64,000 nt of DNA. Origin: Burkholderiaceae bacterium. Lineage in GTDB: Bacteria; Pseudomonadota; Gammaproteobacteria; Burkholderiales; Burkholderiaceae_C. Made by a program: the position numbers and the translations under genes. Shown in pieces: positions 36,822 to 44,522 of the stretch (positions are counted from its first letter, which is position 1; each line of letters starts with the position of its first letter). The DNA lies in assembly GCA_919902775.1 (NCBI GenBank), contig CAKKRJ010000003.1, forward strand, positions 124,001-188,000, read 5' to 3'. The notes beneath the pieces are model-generated. The model searched no databases and was not told where the DNA came from. It was given only the letters and a program-made list of their open reading frames with translations.

Positions 36822-37937
36822 TCAGTGGCGCGGCGCGCCGAGCTTGCGGTACACCGTGGCCCGGCTGATGCCCAGGGCGCGTGCGGCTTCGGCTACGTTG
36901 CCCCGTGCCAGGTTCACGGCTTCGCGGATCAGGTCAGTCTGCACATCCTTGAGGGGTTTGGATGGCGTCTTGAGCTGAGCCCTGGCTGGGGCTGGCGGCA
37001 CCGATGCTCCGGCGCGCATGGCTTGGGTCTGCAAGCGCAGGCCTGACCACAAGGGCAATTCTTGCGTGCTGCCTGGGCGCGAGACCGCGTCGAACAGACT
37101 TTCCCAAGGCGACGCAAACACCTCGCTGGCGTGCAGCGGCTGGCCGGCTGCGCCGGGTGACAAGGACAGCATTTGCCGTGCCGTGGGGTTGGCGCCCACG
37201 ATGTGGCCGTCGGTGTCCAGTGTGAGCAAGCCATCGCTGTCGTCACCAGGTTGGTTGCCAGGCCAGTTCAGGCGCAGAACCAGTGCATGCGCGGTGGACA
37301 ACAACCAGCTGTTTTCAATGCTGCGGGCCGACCGGCGCACCAAATGCTTGAGGGCCGGGCGCTCTGTGGTTTCGATGCCCGTCAGGTCCAGCATGCCCGC
37401 ACACAAGCCGTCCGGGCCGAACACGGGCGCACCAGCGCAGCTGTAGGCGCTGGTGTCCTTGAAAAAGTGTTCGCCCCGGTGCATCCAGACCGGTTGCAAC
37501 TCGGTGAGCGCAGCGCTGATGGCGGTGGTGCCCACGGCTTTTTCGGACAAGTCCACACCCACGCGGGCAATCACATCGGCATGGCGGTTTTGTCGGTCCA
37601 CCGGGCCATGGACATCGACCACGATGCCCTCGGCATTCGTCAGGATGGCGAAGTAACGGATGTCGGCAATGACCCGGGCCAGTTCGGCCAGCACCGGCTG
37701 GGCGGCTTGCACCAGGGGGCGACTGGCTTCTTGCACGCGGCGCATGTGCTGGGCCGACACGGCGTCAAAACCCACCGCCTGGCTCGGTTGCAGGCCCATG
37801 TCCAGGCAACGCTGCCAAGATTGGGTGATCCAGGGCGAGACGCCTGAGCCCGAGGCAAGAGAACGCTCTTGAAAAACCAACGCTCGGGCCTGCTCAATGC
37901 GCGCAAGGCGGTCTGTGGGGTGTGCAGTCAGGGGCAT
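36822..37937 (-). CDS. AcoR-like GAF/Fis-HTH regulator lacking the AAA+ domain
   Basis: 371 residues. The N-terminal two thirds match the AcoR-type sensor part: SWQRCLDMGL, a GAF domain (about 70-210, VGTTAISAAL and FKDTSAYSCAGAPVFGPDG) and a PAS-like segment (LLTLDTDGHIVGANPTA, about 235-252). The last 45 residues are a Fis-type HTH (DLIREAVNLARGNVAEAARA then LGISRATVYRKL). The roughly 240-residue AAA+ sigma54-interaction domain, with its GAFTGA loop, is absent although the frame is uninterrupted. It is divergent from aorA. By position it probably controls the aor operon, but it cannot open a sigma54 promoter alone. Confidence 0.9.
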   Translation of the reverse strand: MPLTAHPTDRLARIEQARALVFQERSLASGSGVSPWITQSWQRCLDMGLQPSQAVGFDAVSAQHMRRVQEASRPLVQAAQPVLAELARVIADIRYFAILTNAEGIVVDVHGPVDRQNRHADVIARVGVDLSEKAVGTTAISAALTELQPVWMHRGEHFFKDTSAYSCAGAPVFGPDGLCAGMLDLTGIETTERPALKHLVRRSARSIENSWLLSTAHALVLRLNWPGNQPGDDSDGLLTLDTDGHIVGANPTARQMLSLSPGAAGQPLHASEVFASPWESLFDAVSRPGSTQELPLWSGLRLQTQAMRAGASVPPAPARAQLKTPSKPLKDVQTDLIREAVNLARGNVAEAARALGISRATVYRKLGAPRH

Positions 37938-37972
37938 GTCAAATGTGTATCAAGCTGAGAATTTCTGAAGCC

Positions 37973-37993
37973 AACCCTGCCAATCCAAGGGTT
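37973..37993. promoter_or_regulatory. Inverted repeat AACCC-N11-GGGTT upstream of the aor promoter
   Basis: 5+5 bp inverted repeat 36 bases into the gap between the divergent regulator and the aor operon, upstream of the -24/-12-like element. A possible site for the Fis-type HTH of the regulator. Confidence 0.35.
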
Positions 37994-38005
37994 AATCCGC
38001 ATCGG

Positions 38006-38020
38006 TGGCGGAGGGCGTGC
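38006..38020 (+). promoter_or_regulatory. Sigma54-like -24/-12 promoter of the aor operon
   Basis: TGGCGGAGGGCGTGC matches the consensus TGGC...TGC, with the GG and GC dinucleotides at exactly the required 12-base offset. The predicted start lies near 38032. The middle bases are GC-rich and deviate from the best consensus, so this is a candidate only. Confidence 0.45.
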
Positions 38021-38029
38021 ATCAACAAT

Positions 38030-38054
38030 CGCTATGCATTCTGATTCATAAGCG
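38030..38054. promoter_or_regulatory. ModE-like operator CGCTATG-N10-CATAAGCG at the aor promoter
   Basis: Imperfect inverted repeat with CTATG and CATAA arms and a 10-base spacer, the same layout as the tup site at 34467-34486. As CGCTAT-N12-ATAAGCG it is close to the ModE consensus. It overlaps the predicted transcription start. Confidence 0.6.
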
Positions 38055-38072
38055 CGGTCTTGAACAGACCGC
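38054..38072 (+). promoter_or_regulatory. Hairpin GCGGTCT-N5-AGACCGC in the aor leader
   Basis: Perfect 7 bp stem with a 5-base loop, directly after the ModE-like box and 19 bases before the aorA start. It could stabilise the mRNA 5' end or be a second operator. Confidence 0.45.
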
Positions 38073-38091
38073 CACCTCACAGGAGACACAC

Positions 38092-38568
38092 ATGCAGAAA
38101 GTCCTGCACATCAACCCGGACAAATGCACCGGCTGCTTGCAGTGCGAAATGGCCTGTTCTTTCGAGAACTACGGCACATACGCCACCTCCAAATCGCGCA
38201 TCAAGGTGTTCGACTTCCACCACACGGGCAAAAAAGTGCCCTACACCTGCACCCAGTGCGACGAAGCCTGGTGCCTGCACGCGTGCCCGGTGGAGGCCAT
38301 CACCGTGGACAAAGCCACGGGGGCCAAGGTGGTCAATGAATCCACCTGCGTGGGTTGCAAGGTCTGCACCATCGCCTGCCCGTTTGGCACCGTGAACTAT
38401 GTGCAAGAGACCGGCAAGGTGCAAAAGTGCGACCTGTGCGGCGGCGACCCAGCCTGTGTCGCGGCTTGCCCCACCGGGGCCATCACCTTCGTGGATGCCA
38501 ATTGGACCGGCATCGACAAAATGAAACAGTGGGCTGACAAGCTGGGCAATCAGCCCTCTGCGGCTTAA
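38092..38568 (+). CDS. aorA: Aldehyde oxidoreductase Fe-S electron-transfer subunit
   Basis: 158-residue ferredoxin-like protein from ATG 38092, with AGGAG upstream. It contains four [4Fe-4S] motifs: CTGCLQCEMAC, CTQCDEAWCLHACP, CVGCKVCTIACP and CDLCGGDPACVAACP. This is the multi-cluster small subunit found beside tungsten AOR in Aromatoleum and relatives, carrying electrons between the W-enzyme AorB and the flavoprotein AorC. First gene of the aor operon, 26 bases before aorB. Confidence 0.93.
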   Translation: MQKVLHINPDKCTGCLQCEMACSFENYGTYATSKSRIKVFDFHHTGKKVPYTCTQCDEAWCLHACPVEAITVDKATGAKVVNESTCVGCKVCTIACPFGTVNYVQETGKVQKCDLCGGDPACVAACPTGAITFVDANWTGIDKMKQWADKLGNQPSAA

Positions 38569-38594
38569 ACCCACCACCCATAAGGAGCATCAAC

Positions 38595-40442
38595 ATGTCT
38601 TGGGCTGGAAAAATTCTCCGCGTCAACCTGACCGCGGGCACCGTCACATCCGAACCGCTGAACATGGCGTGGGCGCGCGACTACATCGGTTCGCGTGGTC
38701 TGGGCAGCAAATACCTGATCAACGAAGTCGACCCCAAAGTCGATCCGCTGTCGGCCGAGAACAAGATCATCTGGGCCACGGGCCCGCTGACCGGCACCAT
38801 GGCGTCTACCGGCGGCCGTTACACCGTCATCACCAAAGGCCCTTTGACGGGTGCGATTGCCTGCTCCAACTCGGGCGGTTATTGGGGCGCCGAGCTGAAG
38901 ATGGCGGGCTGGGACATGGTCATCTTTGAAGGTGTATCGGCCACGCCGGTGTACCTGTACATCAACGACGACGTGGCCGAACTGCGCGATGCGTCGCATC
39001 TGTGGGGTCAGAGCGTCTGGAAGACCGAAGAGGTCCTCAAGGCAAGCCTGCAAGACCCGCTGCTGCGTGTCTCGAGCATTGGCAAGGCCGGTGAAAACAA
39101 GGTCTTGTACGCCGCCGTGGTGAACGACTTGCACCGTGCGGCAGGGCGCTCGGGCGTGGGCGCGGTCATGGGCAGCAAAAACCTCAAGGCCATTGCGGTG
39201 CGTGGCACCAAGGGCGTGGGCAATATCCGCGACCCCAAGGCCTTCATGAAAGTGACCTTCGAGAAGAAAAAAATCCTGGCCGACAACGCCGTCACTGGCC
39301 AGGGTCTGCCCGCGTATGGCACCCAGGTGCTGATGAACGTGATCAACGAGATGGGCGCTTTGCCCACCCGCAACCACCGTGATGTGCAGTTCGAAGGCGC
39401 CAAGGACATTTCTGCCGAAGCCATGGTCACGCCCCGCGAGACCGATGGCAAAAAGCACCTGGTCACCAACCAGGCCTGCTTTGGCTGCACCATTGCTTGC
39501 GGCCGCATCAGCCGGATGGACGAGGGCCACTTCACCGTGCAAAACAAACCCCAATACTGGGGTGCCAACGGGGGCTTGGAGTACGAAGCAGCCTGGGCAC
39601 TGGGCGCGGCCAACGGGGTGAAAGACCTGGAGGCACTGCAATACGCCAACCTGCTGTGCAACGAGGAAGGCTTTGACCCGATCAGCTTCGGTGCCACCGT
39701 GGGCGCGGTGATGGAACTGTATGAGATGGGCGTGCTCACGCAAGAGCAGTTGGGCATTGATGCGAAATTCGGCTCGGCCCAGGCGCTGGCTTACTTTGCT
39801 GAAATCACCGCCAAGGGTGAAGGCTTTGGTGTGGAAATTGGCCAGGGCTCCAAACGCCTGACCGCCAAGTACGGCCACCCGGACTTGTCGATGAGTGTCA
39901 AGGGCCAGGAGTTTCCAGCCTACGACGGCCGCTCGATTCAGGGCATTGGCCTGGCCTACGCCACCAGCAACCGGGGCGCTTGCCACCTGCGCGGCTACAC
40001 CATCGCTTCTGAAGTGCTGGGCATTCCCGTCAAAACCGATCCGGTGGAGCACGAAGGCAAGCCCGAGCTGGTCAAGGCCTTCCAGGATGCCACGGCCGCT
40101 TTCGACTCTTCGGGCCTGTGCGTGTTCACCACCTTTGCCTGGGGCGTGGCCGATCTGGCACCGCAGTTGCAAGCCGCGTGCGATGACGCTTACACCACCG
40201 AAGAGCTGGAAAAAATTGGAGAGCGCATCTGGAACATGGAGCGCGAGTTCAACAACGCCGCTGGCTTCACCAAGGCCGACGACAACCTGCCCAAGCGGCT
40301 GTTGACCGAAGCCGCCAAAACCGGCCCATCCAAAGGCAAAGTGAGCATGTTGCCCGAGATGCTGCCCAAGTACTACGCGGTGCGCGGTTGGGACACCGAA
40401 GGGCGTCCCACTGCCGACACCAAGGCACGTCTGGGCCTTTGA
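38595..40442 (+). CDS. aorB: Tungsten-containing aldehyde:ferredoxin oxidoreductase, catalytic subunit
   Basis: 615 residues, the family length. It oxidises aldehydes to acids (or the reverse with low-potential electrons) at a tungsten bis-pyranopterin centre. The N-terminus WAGKILRVNLTAGTVTSEPL is the typical AOR opening. The [4Fe-4S] ligands are CFGCTIAC at about residues 295-302 and the distal cysteine in DSSGLCVF near 508; pterin-binding stretches such as ATSNRGACHLRGY are present. tupBCA next door supplies tungstate. Substrate range is typically broad (aromatic and aliphatic aldehydes, known for AOR). Confidence 0.96.
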   Translation: MSWAGKILRVNLTAGTVTSEPLNMAWARDYIGSRGLGSKYLINEVDPKVDPLSAENKIIWATGPLTGTMASTGGRYTVITKGPLTGAIACSNSGGYWGAELKMAGWDMVIFEGVSATPVYLYINDDVAELRDASHLWGQSVWKTEEVLKASLQDPLLRVSSIGKAGENKVLYAAVVNDLHRAAGRSGVGAVMGSKNLKAIAVRGTKGVGNIRDPKAFMKVTFEKKKILADNAVTGQGLPAYGTQVLMNVINEMGALPTRNHRDVQFEGAKDISAEAMVTPRETDGKKHLVTNQACFGCTIACGRISRMDEGHFTVQNKPQYWGANGGLEYEAAWALGAANGVKDLEALQYANLLCNEEGFDPISFGATVGAVMELYEMGVLTQEQLGIDAKFGSAQALAYFAEITAKGEGFGVEIGQGSKRLTAKYGHPDLSMSVKGQEFPAYDGRSIQGIGLAYATSNRGACHLRGYTIASEVLGIPVKTDPVEHEGKPELVKAFQDATAAFDSSGLCVFTTFAWGVADLAPQLQAACDDAYTTEELEKIGERIWNMEREFNNAAGFTKADDNLPKRLLTEAAKTGPSKGKVSMLPEMLPKYYAVRGWDTEGRPTADTKARLGL

Positions 40443-40512
40443 GTGGCATGCCCTGTACCTGGCGGTCAAGCACTGGGGCTTGTCTGCCAGGACTGGGGCT
40501 GGATTGACCTGT

Positions 40513-40544
40513 GCAGCGGCCTTTTCGGGCCGCTGCCTGTTTTT
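40513..40544 (+). terminator. Terminator-like stem between aorB and aorC
   Basis: Stem GCAGCGGCC / GGCCGCTGC (9 bp) with a 6-base loop, followed by CTGTTTTT. It lies in the 114-base gap between aorB and aorC and just before the aorC ribosome-binding site GGAGAG. It could partly terminate or process the mRNA so that less aorC than aorAB is made. Confidence 0.6.
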
Positions 40545-40556
40545 GGAGAGTGAACC

Positions 40557-41903
40557 ATGCACCACGTCATTTTGGGCGCAGGCCCTGCCGGCGTCATCGC
40601 CGCCGAGACCCTGCGCAAACACGCCCCGCACGACAGCATCACCCTGGTGGGCGACGAGCCCGACGCACCGTACTCGCGCATGGCGATTCCGTACCTGCTG
40701 ATGGGCCATATTGACGAGCGCGGCACCTATTTACGCAAGCGTGCTGCGCACTTTGACGATTTGCGCATCACGCAAGTCAAGGCCAAGGTCACGCAGGTCA
40801 ACGTGCAGGCCCAGTCGGTGCAACTGGACAACGGCAGCGCCATCGCCTTTGACAAACTGCTCATTGCCACCGGTTCGCATCCGGTGCGCCCGCCGATCGC
40901 TGGCATGGATTTACCGGGTGTCCACCCTTGCTGGACTTTGGCAGATGCCCGAGCCATTGCGGCGCTGGCCAAGCCGGGGGCCAGGGTGTTGCAAATGGGG
41001 GCGGGCTTCATCGGTTGCATCATCATGGAGGCCCTGACTGCTCGCGGCGTGAAGCTCAGCGTGGTCGAAATGGGCGACCGCATGGTGCCGCGCATGATGG
41101 GCCCGGTCGCGGGCGGCATGATCCGTGATTGGTGCGAAGCCAAAGGCGTTCAGGTGTTCACTGGCACCAAGGTCGAAGCCATCACGTCGGTGCGTGCCGG
41201 CGCTGAAAAAGGCTTGTTGGGCAAGTTGGCTGCGGCGGTGGGCCTGTCTTCTGATGAAGTCGGCGGCGCCCTCCAGGTTCGTCTGTCCAACGGCCAGACC
41301 GTAGAGGCTGATCTGGTGATCAGCGCCACTGGGGTACGGCCCGCCATTGGCTATTTGCAAGACAGCGGCATCACCTGTTTGCAAGGGGTGTTGACCGATG
41401 CCCAGATGCAAACCAATGTGCCTGGCATTTACGCCGCAGGTGACTGTGCCGAAGCCCTTGATTTGGTCAGCGGAAAAACCATCGTCAGCGCCATTCAGCC
41501 CAATGCGGCCGAGCAAGCCCGTGTGGCTGCCTTGAACATGGTGGGTCAAAAGACCACACTCCAAGGCGTCACGCAAATCAACGTGCTCGACACCCTGGGC
41601 TTGATCTCCACCAGTTTTGGCAATTGGGAGGGCGTGCCCGGTGGGCAGTCGGCGGTGCTGACCCACCAGGCCACAGGCCGTCACCTGAGCCTGCAGTTCA
41701 AGGACGATGTGCTGGTGGGCTGCAACAGCGTGGGCTGGACCGAGCATGTGGGTGTGATGCGTGGCCTTGTCGAAGGGCAGGTGCGGCTGGGCGACTGGAA
41801 AGACCGCCTGTTGCACGACCCGACAAAATTGATGGAGGCCTATTTGGATTGCGCGCAAGGCCAGGGGCGATGGAGCGGTGCGGCAGACGAAAGACGCCGA
41901 TGA
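40557..41903 (+). CDS. aorC: Aldehyde oxidoreductase FAD/NAD subunit
   Basis: 448-residue pyridine nucleotide-disulfide-type flavoprotein: N-terminal FAD motif VILGAGPAG (residues 4-12), a second dinucleotide fold VLQMGAGFIGCIIMEAL near 145, and FAD-closing YAAGDCAEALDL near 295. In AOR of Aromatoleum-type bacteria this subunit passes electrons between the Fe-S chain and NAD+. It has its own ribosome-binding site and is followed by an overlapping mini-ORF. Confidence 0.92.
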   Translation: MHHVILGAGPAGVIAAETLRKHAPHDSITLVGDEPDAPYSRMAIPYLLMGHIDERGTYLRKRAAHFDDLRITQVKAKVTQVNVQAQSVQLDNGSAIAFDKLLIATGSHPVRPPIAGMDLPGVHPCWTLADARAIAALAKPGARVLQMGAGFIGCIIMEALTARGVKLSVVEMGDRMVPRMMGPVAGGMIRDWCEAKGVQVFTGTKVEAITSVRAGAEKGLLGKLAAAVGLSSDEVGGALQVRLSNGQTVEADLVISATGVRPAIGYLQDSGITCLQGVLTDAQMQTNVPGIYAAGDCAEALDLVSGKTIVSAIQPNAAEQARVAALNMVGQKTTLQGVTQINVLDTLGLISTSFGNWEGVPGGQSAVLTHQATGRHLSLQFKDDVLVGCNSVGWTEHVGVMRGLVEGQVRLGDWKDRLLHDPTKLMEAYLDCAQGQGRWSGAADERRR

Positions 41904-41959
41904 ACCCAAGCCCTGATCGACCGCTGGACTGCGACCTGGATGGGAGCATCACGGCATGA
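41900..41959 (+). CDS. 19-codon ORF coupled to aorC and the MoaD-like gene
   Basis: ATG at 41900 overlaps the aorC stop as ATGA and the stop at 41957 overlaps the next start as ATGA. The frame reads M-N-P-S-P-D then ends ...D-G-S-I-T-A. It exactly bridges the two genes, so it may act as a translational relay rather than make a functional peptide. Chance cannot be excluded. Confidence 0.4.
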   Translation: MNPSPDRPLDCDLDGSITA

Positions 41960-42210
41960 ACATCACTTTCAAACTGTTTGCCACGCTGACCGATTATTTG
42001 CCCGCCGAAGCACGGCGCAGCAACCAGGTCACGCTGCATGTGCAGGCGGATGCGTGCATCAGCCAGATCATCGAGCCCTTTGGCATGCCGCCCAAGCTGG
42101 TGCATTTGGTGCTGGTGAATGGCAAATACATCGCGCCCGAAGACCGGGGAACCACCACCTTGGTCGATGGCGATGTGCTGGCCATCTGGCCGCCAGTGGC
42201 GGGCGGCTGA
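41956..42210 (+). CDS. MoaD/ThiS-like sulfur-carrier protein
   Basis: 84-residue beta-grasp protein ending in the functional Gly-Gly (AIWPPVAGG), the site adenylated and thiocarboxylated in MoaD. It probably donates sulfur for the dithiolene of the tungsten pterin cofactor, or is a specialised copy for AOR; related genes occur in AOR operons of other betaproteobacteria (from memory). It follows the mini-ORF with an ATGA overlap and precedes an unknown small gene by 8 bases. Confidence 0.88.
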   Translation: MNITFKLFATLTDYLPAEARRSNQVTLHVQADACISQIIEPFGMPPKLVHLVLVNGKYIAPEDRGTTTLVDGDVLAIWPPVAGG

Positions 42211-42218
42211 AGCAGCCC

Positions 42219-42530
42219 ATGCAGTCGCCCATGCAGTCTCATTACGCCGAGCAATTTCAACGCGACATGGGTTGCACCGAGACCGAGTGGCTCGGTTGGC
42301 TGCCCGCTGCCATGGGCGACTGCGCTTGGCAGCAAGCGGGTGCCTCAGCCAGGGCGTGCATGGGTTCAGGCGCTTTGCAATTGCGCTGGCAGGTCATGCC
42401 GCCGCGTGTCATTGCGCTCATGCGCATGCCGGTGTTGCGGGTGAATTTCGAGTTTCAGGGCCTCAACGCGGATGAACGCTACGCCTTCATGAAACGTTTT
42501 GATTTGTACATGCAGCGCGGCGGAGGGTGA
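42219..42530 (+). CDS. Small conserved-looking protein of the aor operon, function unknown
   Basis: 103 residues from ATG 42219 (a second in-frame ATG at 42231). I do not recognise a family. It is acidic N-terminally (YAEQFQRDMGCTETEWLGWL), has Cys/Trp residues and a C-terminal stretch VNFEFQGLNADERYAFMKRF. No signal peptide or membrane segment. Last gene of the aor operon, 8 bases after the MoaD-like gene, so a role in cofactor insertion or AOR assembly is the natural guess (inference). Confidence 0.75.
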   Translation: MQSPMQSHYAEQFQRDMGCTETEWLGWLPAAMGDCAWQQAGASARACMGSGALQLRWQVMPPRVIALMRMPVLRVNFEFQGLNADERYAFMKRFDLYMQRGGG

Positions 42531-42565
42531 TGCTGTTGCAAAGCCCAATCGGACTTTCAACTCCC

Positions 42566-42955
42566 TCAATGCATCCACAACAGGCTGACGGTTTTGAGGC
42601 CCAGCAGGGTGAGCAACAAGGATCCGAACAGGTGCAGTGAAGCGGTCGTGGCCGCGAGGGCAAAACGGCCTTGTTGCAGCATGCTGACCACTTCGGACGA
42701 AAAGCTGGAGAAGGTGGTCAATGCCCCCAGAAAACCGGTGACCAGCGCCAGTCGCCAGACCGGGTCCAGCTCGGGCAGTTGCTGGAACACACCCATGCAC
42801 ACGCCAATCAAATATCCACCGATCAGGTTGGCCGCCAATGTGCCCCAGGGCAACCAACCGCTGTGGGCGGGGTTGGGGTTGAGCCACAGGCCCAGTTGCC
42901 AGCGCGACAGCGCGCCGACACAGGCACCGACACAGATCGCAATCACCGTGGGCAT
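42566..42955 (-). CDS. crcB: Fluoride ion channel CrcB/Fluc
   Basis: 129-residue four-helix membrane protein that exports fluoride. Signature motifs: GACVGALSRWQLGLW at the N-terminus, GTLAANLIGGYLIG and GFLGALTTFSSFSSE. Convergent with the aor operon and 34 bases downstream of rdgC on the same strand; the short gap has no fluoride riboswitch core. Confidence 0.96.
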   Translation of the reverse strand: MPTVIAICVGACVGALSRWQLGLWLNPNPAHSGWLPWGTLAANLIGGYLIGVCMGVFQQLPELDPVWRLALVTGFLGALTTFSSFSSEVVSMLQQGRFALAATTASLHLFGSLLLTLLGLKTVSLLWMH

Positions 42956-42989
42956 GGCATGGGTCCTTTCGGCTTGGGCTTACCGTCTT

Positions 42990-44000
42990 TTAAAACGGCG
43001 GGTCTTCGTCGTCGCTCGCCGTTGCACCCGTCGCCACGGTGGAGTTCACCACGGTGCGCGTCGGGTTGGGCAGGGCCTGATCGGCCGCCGCTTCTCCCAG
43101 TGTCATCTCGCCACCCAGGGCTTCGATCAGGCTGTCGATCAGTGGCCCGAGCAAGCCGGTGGACAAGGCCACGTCGGCGTCAAAGCGGTCTTCGTTTTTG
43201 TCGGTGCCTGATTCGTCCATGACGCCATCGAGGTACTGCACTTTTTTCAGTTGCAAGGTGTCGGTCAGCACAAAGGCCACGCGGCCATCCCAGCTCAGGG
43301 CCAACTGGGTGGGCAGCTTGCCTTCCAGCACGTGTTTGCGCACATCGTCGTTGGCCAGGTGGTGGCGGGTAAAGCGCACGCTGGCGGCGTCTTCGCCAGT
43401 CGACTTGAGCACGGTTTCGCGTTCCACCGTCAGGTCGGCGGGCCATTCGTCAGGTGTGGGGGCCAGCAGCCATTGGGTCATGGCCGCTTGCGGCGAGGTC
43501 ACGGTCTGGATCAACGCAACCGACAGGCCGCCCATCACGTTCATCAGCGCCGACATGACTTCGTCGGCTTTGCCCTGGCTGCCCGCGTTCAAGACCAGGC
43601 GTTGGTTGTCCAGGTCCATCCACACGAGCACGCTGGACTGGCGTGCAAAAGCTTGCGGCAACAGCGACAGCAGCACATCGTCCATCAGGTCGCGTTTTTC
43701 TTTTTTGCCAGGTTTGCGGCCGGTGGCCGCTTCGATCTCGGCGATGCGCTCATCGGCCTTGCGCCGTACCACGTTGCCGGGCACGGCCTTGGTCTCGATC
43801 ATCAACTTCAAAATCCACTGGCCCGCCACCGACTCGACCAAGGGGCCATGGGCTTCGCCACGAGGGGGGATCCAGCCAATCGACTTTTCCTGGCTGGCGC
43901 CACATTCCACAAATTGCATCGGCTCCAGCGCCGCCTGCACATCGGCCAGTGTGGGCGCAAAGCCCTCGCCGATGCGGTAAACCATCACATTTTTAAACAT
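42990..44000 (-). CDS. rdgC: Recombination-associated protein RdgC
   Basis: 336-residue nucleoid-associated DNA-binding protein that limits RecA action. It starts with MFKNVMVYRIGE and contains GWIPPRG, LLPQAFARQSSVLVWMDLDN and QLKKVQYLDGVMDES, all typical of RdgC (usual length about 300). The C-terminal 30 residues are variable. Confidence 0.95.
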   Translation of the reverse strand: MFKNVMVYRIGEGFAPTLADVQAALEPMQFVECGASQEKSIGWIPPRGEAHGPLVESVAGQWILKLMIETKAVPGNVVRRKADERIAEIEAATGRKPGKKEKRDLMDDVLLSLLPQAFARQSSVLVWMDLDNQRLVLNAGSQGKADEVMSALMNVMGGLSVALIQTVTSPQAAMTQWLLAPTPDEWPADLTVERETVLKSTGEDAASVRFTRHHLANDDVRKHVLEGKLPTQLALSWDGRVAFVLTDTLQLKKVQYLDGVMDESGTDKNEDRFDADVALSTGLLGPLIDSLIEALGGEMTLGEAAADQALPNPTRTVVNSTVATGATASDDEDPPF

Positions 44001-44066
44001 CCGTCACTCTTTCATGCCTTGTCAGGCCAGCGCGGCATCTTACCGGTAAAGTGACACGCGCCGACT

Positions 44067-44405
44067 CTATGGCACCACGCTGGTCACCGATCCGGTGTGT
44101 GGATCACGTCGGGCTTCAGGGCGGTCATCTGCCCGTTTCAGTGCCTGGCCCTGCACCCGAACCCCTTGTTCCGAGAGGCGGTGGGCTTTTTGGGGGCCAA
44201 TGCCTTTGACGCGGCGTGTCACATCGGCCCAGTCTTTGAAAGGCGCTTTGTTTCGCTCACGCAGCACTTCTCGCGTGAGCGCAGGGCCGACGCCTTGCAG
44301 GCCATCGAGTTCGATTTCACTGGCTTGGTTCAAGTCGATGGACTGGGCACAAACCAGGCCAGCGCCAACGATGGCCCATAACAGGGCGGTGGTCTTTTTA
44401 AACAT
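44067..44405 (-). CDS. ComEA-like helix-hairpin-helix protein
   Basis: 112 residues from ATG 44405 (MFKKTTALLWAIVG). Signal peptide to about residue 20 (GLVCAQ), then one ComEA-type (HhH)2 domain: SIDLNQASEIELDGLQGVGP followed by VKGIGPQKAHRLSEQG. The ComEA family binds incoming DNA in the periplasm during transformation; short versions like this are common in betaproteobacteria and a competence role is unproven. It lies between rdgC and lapB, same strand. Confidence 0.88.
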   Translation of the reverse strand: MFKKTTALLWAIVGAGLVCAQSIDLNQASEIELDGLQGVGPALTREVLRERNKAPFKDWADVTRRVKGIGPQKAHRLSEQGVRVQGQALKRADDRPEARRDPHTGSVTSVVP

Positions 44406-44522
44406 GGGTGGCGCTCCCTCGGTGGGCTGCAAGAGTTTGCAGCGTCAGCCATTGTGGGAAGTCGGTTTCTTTGTGAGAAGAGGGCCGCGCGCCCAATTGA
44501 AACCAGATGTGTCGGATCGGGT

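Noticed and set aside
38565..40709. 714-codon open frame antisense to aorB
   Set aside because: Shadow of a well-identified AOR gene; composition is His/Gln/Val-rich antisense pattern.
42956..42989. Fluoride riboswitch upstream of crcB
   Set aside because: Only 34 bases separate crcB from rdgC and no crcB-motif core is visible.
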